Position numbers and translations under genes: made by a program
Notes under the pieces: generated by a model
The model's database searches: none
Seen by the model: only the letters and a program-made list of their open reading frames with translations
Told to the model about the DNA's origin: nothing
In this document: positions 1 to 7,148 of the stretch, one piece after another
How the letters are laid out: each line of letters begins with the position of its first letter
Position numbering within the stretch: the stretch's first letter is position 1
Assembly: GCA_947460795.1 (NCBI GenBank)
Contig: CANHJA010000104.1
Location: 1-7,753 of the forward strand
Origin: Bacteroidota bacterium
GTDB lineage: Bacteria > Bacteroidota > Bacteroidia > Chitinophagales > Chitinophagaceae
DNA length: 7,753 bases
Reading direction: 5' to 3'

Positions 1-70
1 AATCACTTCGAGCTATTTTCTCTTCGATGCGACAAACTTCTACAATATCTGTTCCAATACTAGCAATCAT
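1..70 (-). CDS. acpS: Holo-[acyl-carrier-protein] synthase, N-terminal fragment (cut by window edge)
   Basis: The reverse complement of the first 70 bases opens with ATG (positions 70-68) and reads 23 codons, beginning MIASIGTDIVEV and continuing CRIEEKIARSD, with no stop before the edge. The opening (hydrophobic residues, then GTDIVEv.RI) is the hallmark N-terminus of AcpS. This enzyme transfers 4'-phosphopantetheine from CoA to a serine of acyl carrier protein in the cytoplasm, enabling fatty acid synthesis. In the family the Asp of GTDI (residue 8 here) is a metal ligand. About four fifths of a typical protein of roughly 125 residues lies outside the window. The gene diverges from the exported-protein gene starting at 255. 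No Shine-Dalgarno sequence is visible. A degenerate TACATTG stretch just upstream of the ATG resembles the box in front of thrS but is too poor to call. Identity rests on a short but very characteristic stretch. Confidence 0.85.
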   Translation of the reverse strand, partial: MIASIGTDIVEVCRIEEKIARSD

Positions 71-254
71 AGTTGCAATGTAAATATTTTTTTAGAATTC
101 CAGGATATTCTATTTCAAAAATCAATTATTTTAATAATAGAAATTATTTAAAACGAATAAGATAAGAATATCTTAACGAACATATACAATTCCTTGAAAT
201 TATATAATTTGATATTTTAATCCATTTTATTACATTTGAATGATTTAAAAAAAA
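71..254. other. Divergent AT-rich intergenic region between acpS and the exported fibre-like gene
   Basis: This 184-bp spacer separates two divergent genes and must hold both promoters. The rightward promoter is called separately. It also contains an 8-bp inverted repeat, GATATTCT at 104-111 and AGAATATC at 165-172, with a 53-bp AT-rich spacer. No open frame of note or RNA gene was seen in it. Confidence 0.6.
208..238 (+). promoter_or_regulatory. Bacteroidota-type promoter (TTTG, 19 bp, TACATTTG)
   Basis: TTTG at 208-211 (-33 box) is followed after 19 bp by TACATTTG at 231-238, an exact match to the TAnnTTTG -7 consensus known for the primary sigma factor of Bacteroidota. Transcription would start near 243-246. 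That leaves a leader of only about ten A-rich bases before the ATG at 255. Spacing, box identity and position all agree, so this is the best-supported promoter in the window. It probably drives the exported protein gene and, by read-through, folD and queE. Confidence 0.75.
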
Positions 255-2336
255 ATGAATAAAATATTACTATCCAGTCTTGCATATTTAATCCTTTCGA
301 TTTCTGTATTTGCGCAATCTCCTCAAAAAATAAATTACCAAGGAATTGCTCGAGATGTAAAAGGGAATCCACTTTCAAATCAAAAAATTAATCTTAAACT
401 ACAGATTGTTCCAAATATTGAATCCAGTCTTGTAGAATATGCTGAAACTCAATCAACAGAAACCAATAATTTCGGTTTGTATACTTTACAAATCGGGAAT
501 GGTGTTGTTGAGTCGGGTAATTTTAGCAATATCAAATGGGAAACCGGTACCAAATTTATCAAAGTCTTTATTGATGCAAAAGGTGGCAATAATTATGAAG
601 AAATTGGAACAACTCAATTATTAAGTGTTCCTTATGCCTTATATGCAAATAAAGCAGGTACTGCGAAGGAATTGGCTGAAACAACTACTAAAACTAGAAC
701 TGGAACGGTTTCTTCATCTGCAGCACACGTGGCTGGAGATGCTAACTACATTCCAAAGTTTACTGCGTTAAACACCATTGGTAAGTCGTTAATGTATGAC
801 AATGGGTCTAATATCGGTATCGGGACTACTACACCCGCTGCAACTTTGAATGTAAAATCAACAGCATCAACAGAATTGATTAGAATGCAATCAACGAGTA
901 CTACTGGATCTGGAAAATTTACAATGTACAATGATTTAAATTATGCAACTTTTACAAAATATGGTTCTGCGGCTACTGGTGGATATACTGGAATTGCTTC
1001 TCAATTTCCGTATGCCAGCTTATTAGCATTTGGAAATAATGGAGGTGGTTTTTTAATTAGTAATGGAGGCAGTGTGGGAATTAGCTTATTGAAAGGGAGT
1101 TCAAATTTAAAACTGTATGCAGATTATACTACATTGAATTTGGGATTAGGTGGTAATGCAATCCCTGCTACGAATGTCCACATAAATGGTATTTTAACAG
1201 GTGATACCGTAAAAATAACGAATGCTACCACTGGTCATTTAGCTACAGATGGTTTTGATATTAGAACAGTAGGAAATAATGTTTCTTTAATGAATAGAGA
1301 AAATGCAACCTTAGATTTCGGTACCAATAACACAAATGCAATGACAATTTCCCCTTTGCAAAATGTAGGAATTGGGATCCCATCTCCTACCACTAAATTG
1401 CATGTTGTAGGCGCTGAGTTAACAACGGGTCTTTTTGAATCTGCTGGTGTAGATAATACTTCCGGTATTTTAAAAAGTGAATATACGGGAACTACATTGG
1501 ATGATCATATAGCTATTTATGGTAAAAGTCAACCGAGTTTATCTGAAAATTATGGGATTGGTATTTATGGAGAAGGTGGATTTATTGGGATTCGTTCGTT
1601 TGCTAAAAATACCGGTATTGGATCGGTGTATGGTGGTGTAAACGAAGCATCTAGCAGAGGTGAAACTTTTGGTGTTTATGGCAACGCTCAATTAGATATT
1701 ACAGGAAATTTAGGAACTAAAATTGGGGTAATGGGGTATGCAAAAGGTGGACTTGTTAATATTGGGGTGTATGGATCTGCAGATACCACAGGAGCTTTTG
1801 CAGATACCTATGCTGGATATTTCGATGGTAATTTAGGAGTGACTGGTGACTTATTTGTAGCCGGAAATATTGCGAAAGGAGGTGGAACTTTTAAAATAGA
1901 TCATCCCCTTGACCCAGAAAATAAATATTTATACCACAGTTTTGTAGAAAGCCCAGACATGATGAATGTTTATAATGGAAATGTGGTTACTGACGCTAAT
2001 GGAAAAGCTACCGTAAAACTTCCAGATTATTTTGACGCTTTAAACAAAGATTTTAGATATCAATTAACTGCTATTGGAGGGCCTGCACAAGTTTGGATTG
2101 ATGAAGAAGTTAGCAATAATCAATTCAAAATAAAATCATCTGTGCCAAATGCAAAAGTGAGTTGGCAAGTAACAGGTGTTCGTAAAGACAATTATGCAAA
2201 TGCACATCGAGTAGTTGCTGAGGTTGAAAAAAGAGCAGAAGATAAAGGTAAATATTTATATCCATTAGAAGCAGGTAAAAAAATCGAAAATGGGATTCAA
2301 TATAAAAAAAGCATTAACCCCAATATCAGAAAATAA
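255..2336 (+). CDS. Exported fibre/adhesin-like protein with GIG..P..L.V repeats and a conserved C-terminal domain
   Basis: Protein of 693 residues. Residues 1-20 form a signal peptide (MNK, hydrophobic core, cleavage VFA|Q), so it is exported; no lipobox cysteine is present. Residues 21-135 (opening QKINYQGIARD, closing LLSVPYALYANKAG) form an N-terminal domain I recognise from many Bacteroidota surface proteins. The middle is Gly/Thr/Asn-rich, probably beta-structured, with three copies of a motif seen in tail-fibre-like and head-domain proteins: NIGIGTTTPAATLNV (186-200), a degenerate NLGLGGNAIPATNVHING (295-312) and NVGIGIPSPTTKLHVVG (370-386). Residues 430-540 contain repeated GIYG/GVYG units. 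From about 543 (GGGTFKIDHPLDPENKYLYH) to 665 is a C-terminal domain I recall from secreted proteins of several phyla, function unknown. No recognisable type IX secretion C-terminal signal or chaperone peptidase is visible. The start follows a good promoter. Function is unproven; a surface or secreted trimeric fibre is inference. Confidence 0.8.
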   Translation: MNKILLSSLAYLILSISVFAQSPQKINYQGIARDVKGNPLSNQKINLKLQIVPNIESSLVEYAETQSTETNNFGLYTLQIGNGVVESGNFSNIKWETGTKFIKVFIDAKGGNNYEEIGTTQLLSVPYALYANKAGTAKELAETTTKTRTGTVSSSAAHVAGDANYIPKFTALNTIGKSLMYDNGSNIGIGTTTPAATLNVKSTASTELIRMQSTSTTGSGKFTMYNDLNYATFTKYGSAATGGYTGIASQFPYASLLAFGNNGGGFLISNGGSVGISLLKGSSNLKLYADYTTLNLGLGGNAIPATNVHINGILTGDTVKITNATTGHLATDGFDIRTVGNNVSLMNRENATLDFGTNNTNAMTISPLQNVGIGIPSPTTKLHVVGAELTTGLFESAGVDNTSGILKSEYTGTTLDDHIAIYGKSQPSLSENYGIGIYGEGGFIGIRSFAKNTGIGSVYGGVNEASSRGETFGVYGNAQLDITGNLGTKIGVMGYAKGGLVNIGVYGSADTTGAFADTYAGYFDGNLGVTGDLFVAGNIAKGGGTFKIDHPLDPENKYLYHSFVESPDMMNVYNGNVVTDANGKATVKLPDYFDALNKDFRYQLTAIGGPAQVWIDEEVSNNQFKIKSSVPNAKVSWQVTGVRKDNYANAHRVVAEVEKRAEDKGKYLYPLEAGKKIENGIQYKKSINPNIRK

Positions 2337-2366
2337 AAAATAACATTGTTTTTAATATAGTCATTC

Positions 2367-3242
2367 ATGGAATTATTAGACGGAAAATTAGTATCAGCGC
2401 ACATTAAAGAAGAAATTAAAAAACAAGTTCAAGAAATTACTTCTGCGGGAAAACGTGCACCTCATTTAGTGGCCATTTTAGTTGGTGAAAATCCAGCCAG
2501 TCAAGCTTATGTTGCTTCAAAAGTAAAAAACTGTGGTGAGCTTGGTTTTGAATCTACATTGGTTACCTACGATGCTGATGTTGCCGAAGAAGTGTTGTTG
2601 AATAAAATTAAGGAGTTTAACGAAAATAAATTAGTGGATGGTATCTTAGTTCAATTGCCATTACCCAAACATATTTCGGAAGATAAAGTCATTGAAACCA
2701 TTCATCCATCAAAAGATGTAGATGGCTTTCATCCTGTGAATTTAGGAAAGATGATGTTGAGCTTGCCTACCTTTATTCCTGCAACGCCTTATGGTATTTT
2801 ATTGATGTTGCAACATTATGGAATTAAAACTACAGGCATGAATTGTGTAGTAATTGGTAGAAGCAATATTGTTGGAACACCCATGAGTTTATTGCTCAGT
2901 AGAAATGCTGAACCAGGCAATTGTACCGTTACTATTTGCCATTCAAAAACGAAAAACATGAAAGAAATTTGCTCAGCTGCTGACATTATTGTAGCAGCCA
3001 TCGGCAAACCAAAATTCGTAACGGCAGATATGGTTAAACAGGGTGCCATTATTGTTGATGTAGGTATTAACAGAGTTGAAAGTACAGAAACAAAATCGGG
3101 TTTCCGTTTAGTGGGTGATGTTGATTTTGAAAATGTAAAAGACAAATGCAGTTTCATTACGCCAGTTCCAGGTGGTGTAGGCTTAATGACTATTTGTGCT
3201 TTGATGAAAAATACCTTATTGGCCAATTTAAACAATCAATAA
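2367..3242 (+). CDS. folD: Bifunctional methylenetetrahydrofolate dehydrogenase / methenyltetrahydrofolate cyclohydrolase
   Basis: FolD interconverts 5,10-methylene-THF, 5,10-methenyl-THF and 10-formyl-THF using NADP, supplying one-carbon units for purines and formyl-Met-tRNA in the cytoplasm. The 291 residues match the usual length. The catalytic segment YVASK is at 48-52, with K52 the equivalent of the active-site lysine. Next come VDGILVQLPLP (90-100), the DVDGF segment (117-121), the dinucleotide-binding loop GRSNIVGTP (164-172), and the C-terminal signature TPVPGGVGLMT (265-275). The last normally reads PGGVGPMT, so Pro is replaced by Leu (codon TTA). The gene starts 30 bp after the exported-protein gene without a visible promoter, and its stop is 8 bp before queE, suggesting co-transcription. 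The ATG at 2367 gives the standard N-terminus (LLDGK). Identification is secure. Confidence 0.97.
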   Translation: MELLDGKLVSAHIKEEIKKQVQEITSAGKRAPHLVAILVGENPASQAYVASKVKNCGELGFESTLVTYDADVAEEVLLNKIKEFNENKLVDGILVQLPLPKHISEDKVIETIHPSKDVDGFHPVNLGKMMLSLPTFIPATPYGILLMLQHYGIKTTGMNCVVIGRSNIVGTPMSLLLSRNAEPGNCTVTICHSKTKNMKEICSAADIIVAAIGKPKFVTADMVKQGAIIVDVGINRVESTETKSGFRLVGDVDFENVKDKCSFITPVPGGVGLMTICALMKNTLLANLNNQ

Positions 3243-3250
3243 ATTATTTT

Positions 3251-3856
3251 ATGTACACAAATAAACTTCCTGTAATGGAAACCTTTTATTCTATTCAAGG
3301 AGAAGGAAGTTACCAAGGACATGCTGCTTTTTTTATTCGCTTAGGGGGTTGTGATGTGGGCTGTGTGTGGTGCGATGTAAAAGATAGTTGGGATGCGGAG
3401 GCGCATCCAAAATTGTCTATTGAAGAATTAGTGAATGAAGTAAAACTATCGAAAACCGAAATTGTAATTATCACCGGTGGAGAGCCCCTTTTATATGATT
3501 GTACTGAATTAACCGAGGCCTTACAAAAAGAGAATTTTAAAACCCACATTGAAACAAGTGGTTCATCTCCACTTTCAGGAAGTTGGGACTGGATATGCCT
3601 TTCACCCAAAAAGTTTAAAGCCCCACTCGATCCTGTTTTAGCTGAAGCAAACGAATTGAAAGTGGTTGTTTTCAATAAATCAGATTTTGAATGGGCAAAA
3701 CAACATGCCGAAAAAGTTGGACCCAATTGCATCCTTTATTTGCAACCCGAATGGAGCAAAGAAAAAGAAATGCTGCCATTGATAACCGAATTTATTCAAG
3801 AAAACCCCCAATGGAAATTGTCTTTACAAATTCATAAATACATGAATGTGCGTTAG
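3251..3856 (+). CDS. queE: 7-carboxy-7-deazaguanine synthase (radical SAM)
   Basis: QueE converts 6-carboxy-tetrahydropterin to 7-carboxy-7-deazaguanine, the ring-contraction step towards preQ0 and queuosine in tRNA. The 201-residue form starting at 3251 begins MYTNKLPVMETFYSIQGEG, the expected N-terminus. A longer in-frame start at 3146 would overlap folD by about 100 bp and add sequence without family resemblance, so it was not used. The [4Fe-4S] cysteines are C34, C38 and C41 (CX3CX2C, within GGCDVGCVWCD). TGGEPL (75-80) is the SAM-binding GGEP motif. SPKKFK (118-123) and the C-terminal LQIHKYMNVR are also typical. Many QueE proteins have WCDT after the cluster, where the Thr helps bind magnesium; here it is WCDV. 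The gene lies 8 bp after folD, probably in one transcript, and ends 4 bp from the convergent methyltransferase. No other que gene is in the window. Confidence 0.93.
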   Translation: MYTNKLPVMETFYSIQGEGSYQGHAAFFIRLGGCDVGCVWCDVKDSWDAEAHPKLSIEELVNEVKLSKTEIVIITGGEPLLYDCTELTEALQKENFKTHIETSGSSPLSGSWDWICLSPKKFKAPLDPVLAEANELKVVVFNKSDFEWAKQHAEKVGPNCILYLQPEWSKEKEMLPLITEFIQENPQWKLSLQIHKYMNVR

Positions 3857-3860
3857 TATT

Positions 3861-4445
3861 TTATTTTTTAATAAATTCTATCATGACTTCATGCCCTTGC
3901 CTAGGTGCAATTGAATGCAAACAAGGCTCCATTTTATTGATATGAAATAGTTCAGAAAAAAGGACGTTGTATTCTTCAACATTTCCACTGAAGGGAGGAC
4001 CTCCTTCAAAACTACGATTGAATAAAACACCAGTTAATATTCCCTTTTCATTTAATGATTGATGCATTTTTTGTACATACTTTTTTCGCAAGGAAGGATT
4101 GATGGCACAAAAGAATGTTTGTTCCAAAATAATATCAAATTTCATTTCGTGTTCAAAAAAATCGCCTGAAATTATTTTTATGGCAGGATAGTTTTTGTAT
4201 TTTTCTTGCAGTTTTATAACAACCGATGGCGCAATGTCAATGATAGTAATATTGGTAAACTCTTCAGATAATAAATAGGCTGCTTCATATGCGTTGCCAG
4301 CTCCTGGAATAAGTATTGCTGCATTTTTATCTTTAATTTGATCGATGCATATTTTTAATGGCGGCGACACATGTCCAATATCCCAACCAATATTATTTTC
4401 TTGATAGCGATCATCCCAATAAGTTTGATTCAACGTATTCTCCAT
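3861..4445 (-). CDS. SAM-dependent methyltransferase, TPMT (thiopurine/thiol/halide) family
   Basis: Protein of 194 residues with the class I methyltransferase fold. An N-terminal YWDDRY (9-14) and GWDIGHVSPPL (20-30) are typical of the TPMT-like family. The SAM-binding motif I is ILIPGAGNAYEA (44-55), the acidic residue closing strand 2 is near D70 (TIIDIAP), SGDFF (93-97) is the adenine-side loop, and DIILEQTFFCAI (104-115) is motif IV. The family methylates thiols, halides, sulfide or selenium/tellurium compounds, usually as detoxification or volatilisation. The substrate cannot be read from the sequence. The protein is cytoplasmic with no signal or membrane segment. It starts 6 bp after the Crp-type regulator, so the two almost certainly share a transcript and possibly a function. 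Its stop lies 4 bp from that of queE on the other strand. Confidence 0.85.
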   Translation of the reverse strand: MENTLNQTYWDDRYQENNIGWDIGHVSPPLKICIDQIKDKNAAILIPGAGNAYEAAYLLSEEFTNITIIDIAPSVVIKLQEKYKNYPAIKIISGDFFEHEMKFDIILEQTFFCAINPSLRKKYVQKMHQSLNEKGILTGVLFNRSFEGGPPFSGNVEEYNVLFSELFHINKMEPCLHSIAPRQGHEVMIEFIKK

Positions 4446-4451
4446 ATAATT

Positions 4452-5075
4452 TTATAAAATGACAATTTTATTTCGACCTAATTTAAGAATTTCATCTTCT
4501 TCTAATTTCTTCAATAACCTACTCACTACTACCCTTGCAGTAGCCAGCTCATTGGCTAATTGTTCGTGAGAAACGATGAGAGTTTTGCTGTTTGTTAGTT
4601 CTACTTTTTTGTGTAAAAGAGACAACAATCGTTCATCTACTTTTTTAAATGTCACCTCATTGATAACTTCTAGCAATTCTTCAAATCGTTTGTGGTACAA
4701 TTTAAATATATAATCTAACCACTGTGGAAACTCTTTTATGAATAAAGTCAATTTATCTACGGGTAAAAACAATACTTCAGCATCTTCTTCTACTTCTGCT
4801 TTTACTTTGCTTACATCTTGGTGCATGCCTCCTAAAAAAGACATGATGCAACTTTCACCTTCTTTTATATAGTACAATAATATTTCTCGGCCATCGTCAT
4901 CTGTTCGCAATACTTTAATACTCCCTTCAATTACGATTGGAATAGAACGAATGATGCTGCTTTCATTTAAAATAACATCGCCTTGTTTAAAGTTTTTTAC
5001 AGAACTATTTGAATATAATTTTTCCAACAATTCTGGGTTCGATTTAAAATTTTCAAAACTATTAATTGATTCCAT
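4452..5075 (-). CDS. Crp/Fnr-family transcriptional regulator
   Basis: Protein of 207 residues. Residues 20-110 form the cyclic-nucleotide-binding-type beta-roll (FKQGDVILNESS, then VIEGSIKVLRTDDDGRE and LYYIKEGES). A long dimerisation helix spans about 112-145. A winged-helix DNA-binding domain covers 150-207, with SHEQLANELATARVVVSRLLKKLEE (written here as SHEQLANELA at 169-178 and recognition helix TARVVVSRLLKKLE at 179-192) and the wing LGRNKIVIL at the very end. The phosphate-binding cassette of true cAMP receptors (GE.a.....pR.A) is absent; the equivalent place reads KEGESCIMSFLGGM (71-84), so the ligand is unlikely to be cAMP. FNR's N-terminal iron-sulfur cysteines are also missing. 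C76 is the only cysteine. It precedes the methyltransferase gene by 6 bp. A TACTTTTG box and a short dyad lie just upstream of the ATG, called separately. Confidence 0.92.
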   Translation of the reverse strand: MESINSFENFKSNPELLEKLYSNSSVKNFKQGDVILNESSIIRSIPIVIEGSIKVLRTDDDGREILLYYIKEGESCIMSFLGGMHQDVSKVKAEVEEDAEVLFLPVDKLTLFIKEFPQWLDYIFKLYHKRFEELLEVINEVTFKKVDERLLSLLHKKVELTNSKTLIVSHEQLANELATARVVVSRLLKKLEEDEILKLGRNKIVIL

Positions 5076-5076
5076 G

Positions 5077-5088
5077 TTACAAAAGTAA
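5077..5088. promoter_or_regulatory. Possible Crp/Fnr-type operator TTAC-AAAA-GTAA over the crp promoter box
   Basis: TTAC at 5077-5080 and GTAA at 5085-5088 form a perfect 4+4 inverted repeat with a 4-bp centre. This is the half-site geometry of FNR-like sites (TTGAT-N4-ATCAA). It covers the TACTTTTG box of the adjacent regulator gene almost exactly, so binding would block transcription. It is short and the region is AT-rich, so chance is a real alternative. Confidence 0.25.
5080..5087 (-). promoter_or_regulatory. Candidate -7 promoter box TACTTTTG for the Crp-type gene
   Basis: Read on the minus strand this is TACTTTTG, matching the Bacteroidota TAnnTTTG consensus, ending 4 nt before the ATG. 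A TTG lies 14 bp upstream of it, shorter than the usual 19-21 bp, so the -33 element is weak. The predicted mRNA would begin at or within a few bases of the start codon, giving a leaderless or nearly leaderless transcript. Confidence 0.5.
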
Positions 5089-5147
5089 TTGAATTAATAG
5101 TCAATGAGTATATATTTATCCATGATTAAAAAGAAAAATGCAGCAAT

Positions 5148-5178
5148 AAAAAATGGCTATCCTAAAAGAATAGCCATT
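5148..5178 (-). terminator. Intrinsic terminator of thrS
   Basis: A perfect 9-bp stem, AATGGCTAT (5152-5160) with ATAGCCATT (5170-5178), encloses a 9-base loop that can add two more pairs after a mismatch. On the minus strand it is followed by a run of six T (5153-5148). It begins about 34 bp after the thrS stop codon. It separates thrS from the downstream crp-methyltransferase pair. The plus-strand reading lies antisense to these genes and has a poorer T tract. Confidence 0.88.
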
Positions 5179-5212
5179 ATTTATATTTTTCAAATGAGAT
5201 AGAAATTATCTA

Positions 5213-7141
5213 CTATTTTCTATTTTCAATTTCCTCTACCATACGAGTTATGATTTCAGAAATTTCAAATACACCTTGATCACCTTTTCCTTGAATACGC
5301 AATGCTGCAGATTGAGCATTCATTTCTTTTTCGCCAATAACCAACATATAGGGAACATGTGCGATTTCGGTATCTCTAATTTTCTTACCAATTTTTTCGG
5401 CTCTATCGTCAATTTCTACACGGATGCCTTTTTTCTTCAATTGTTTTTGAACGTCTTTGCAGTAATCCATAAACTTATCCGAGATTGGAAGAATTTTTAC
5501 TTGCAACGGAGCTAACCACAAAGGAAATTTACCAGCATAATGTTCCAACAAGAAACCAATAAAACGCTCATGCGTTCCAAGAGGTGCTCTGTGAATAATT
5601 AACGGTATTTCTGGTTTGTTATCGGTGCTGTTGTAACTTAAATTAAAGCGACGGCCTTGTGCAAAATCAACTTGATTGGTAGCCAATGTAAACTCACGAC
5701 CAATGGCACTCCATATTTGAATATCGATTTTAGGACCATAAAAAGCCGCTTCATCTTGCACTTCTATAAATGGAATTCCACTTTCTATTAATACATTGCG
5801 AACCATGGTTTCTGTTTGTTGCCACAACTCAGGTTCATTGATGTATTTTTGACCCAATTTAGCAGGGTCATGCAAGCTCAAACGCATCACGTATTTGTCG
5901 ATTCCAAAAATATTGAAATACTTCAAATACATATCATTCACTGCTCTAAACTCGTCTCCAAATTGATCTTTTGTGCAATAAATATGTGCATCATTCATGT
6001 GCAAACAACGAACTCTCATTAAGCCCATCAATTCGCCACTTTGCTCATAGCGATAACAAGTACCATACTCTGCCAAACGCAAAGGCATGTCTTTATAGCT
6101 ACGAGGTTCTGCATCAAATATTTTATGATGGTGCGGACAATTCATTGCTTTTAAATAATATTTTGTGCCATCTAATTCCATAGGAGGAAACATACTTTCG
6201 GCATAATACGGCAAATGTCCACTCGTTAAGTACATGCTTTCTTTTGCAATGTGTGGCGTTACTACTCGTTTGTAGCCAGCTTCCTCTTCCGATTCTTTGG
6301 CTAATTTTTCGAGTTCTTCAATAATGATGGTACCATTTGGCATCCATAAAGGCAAACCTTGACCTACATCATCATCGAAGCAAAAAATGCCCATGTCCTT
6401 CCCTATTTTACGATGATCTCTGCGTTTTGCTTCTTCAATCATTTCCAAATAAGCAGTCAATTGCTTGTTGTCGGGGAAAGTAATTCCGTATAAACGAGTT
6501 AGTTGTTTATTTTTTTCATCGCCTTTCCAATACGCACCAGCAATGTTGGTAATTTTAATCGCTTTAATGTGCCCAGTGGTAGGAATGTGAGGCCCTCTGC
6601 ATAAATCTGTAAAATTGCCTTGTTTGTATAATGTAATTCCGCCATCGGTTAGGTTATGCAATAAATCCAATTTGTACTCATCGTTTTTATCAAAGAAATA
6701 AGCAACGGCATCTTTTTTAGAAATTTCTTGACGTTCATAAGCATTATTTTGCTTCGCCAATTCATTCATTTTAGATTCTATTTTTTCAATATCCTCTTCC
6801 GTTATTTTTCGGTCGCCTAAATCCATGTCGTAGTAAAAACCTTGCTCTAAAGCAGGCCCTACCCAAAATTTAACGCCTGGGAAAATAGCTTCTACAGCCT
6901 CAGCCATTAAGTGAGCCGATGAATGCCAAAACGTATTTTTACCCGTTGCATCATCCCAAGTTAATAATTTAAATGTCGCATCGTTGTCAATCGGGCGAGA
7001 TAAATCCCACACCTCTCCATTAACTTCTGCTACCAACACTTTACGTGCCAATCCTTCACTGATAGACTTTGCAATGTCCATACCCGAAGTGCCCTTCGCA
7101 TATTGCTTAATTTGTCCGTCTGGTAATGTAATATGAATCAT
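5213..7141 (-). CDS. thrS: Threonyl-tRNA synthetase
   Basis: Class II synthetase that charges tRNA-Thr in the cytoplasm and edits mischarged Ser. At 642 residues it is full length. Domains in order: TGS (1-61), N2 editing domain with HSSAH (73-77) and CRGPH (181-185) supplying the editing residues, catalytic core from about 245, and anticodon-binding domain from about 545. The zinc ligands of the active site appear as C335 (MNCPHH), H386 (NDAHIY) and H517 (IIHRAP). Motif 2 is around RLAEYGTCYRYE (355-366) and motif 3 around LGTHERF (521-527), where E. coli-type enzymes have SMERF. The segment RVRCLHMNDAH replaces the E. coli-type RVRGFTQDDAH. The ATG at 7141 gives the standard N-terminus and lies 7 nt after a TATATTTG box. 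A strong terminator follows directly, so it appears monocistronic, without the infC-rpmI-rplT genes that often follow thrS. Confidence 0.98.
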   Translation of the reverse strand: MIHITLPDGQIKQYAKGTSGMDIAKSISEGLARKVLVAEVNGEVWDLSRPIDNDATFKLLTWDDATGKNTFWHSSAHLMAEAVEAIFPGVKFWVGPALEQGFYYDMDLGDRKITEEDIEKIESKMNELAKQNNAYERQEISKKDAVAYFFDKNDEYKLDLLHNLTDGGITLYKQGNFTDLCRGPHIPTTGHIKAIKITNIAGAYWKGDEKNKQLTRLYGITFPDNKQLTAYLEMIEEAKRRDHRKIGKDMGIFCFDDDVGQGLPLWMPNGTIIIEELEKLAKESEEEAGYKRVVTPHIAKESMYLTSGHLPYYAESMFPPMELDGTKYYLKAMNCPHHHKIFDAEPRSYKDMPLRLAEYGTCYRYEQSGELMGLMRVRCLHMNDAHIYCTKDQFGDEFRAVNDMYLKYFNIFGIDKYVMRLSLHDPAKLGQKYINEPELWQQTETMVRNVLIESGIPFIEVQDEAAFYGPKIDIQIWSAIGREFTLATNQVDFAQGRRFNLSYNSTDNKPEIPLIIHRAPLGTHERFIGFLLEHYAGKFPLWLAPLQVKILPISDKFMDYCKDVQKQLKKKGIRVEIDDRAEKIGKKIRDTEIAHVPYMLVIGEKEMNAQSAALRIQGKGDQGVFEISEIITRMVEEIENRK

Positions 7142-7148
7142 AAGGTTG

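Noticed and set aside
2816..3235. Minus-strand open frame of 139 codons inside folD
   Set aside because: It is fully antisense to a secure folD and shows no recognisable domain.
3146..3250. Longer queE start at 3146
   Set aside because: It would overlap folD by about 100 bp and add residues unlike any QueE; the 3251 start gives the family N-terminus.
3310..3732. Minus-strand open frame of 140 codons inside queE
   Set aside because: It is antisense to a secure queE, and its composition reflects the complement of the radical SAM gene.
5816..6183. Two short plus-strand frames inside thrS
   Set aside because: Both are antisense to conserved thrS sequence with no independent support.
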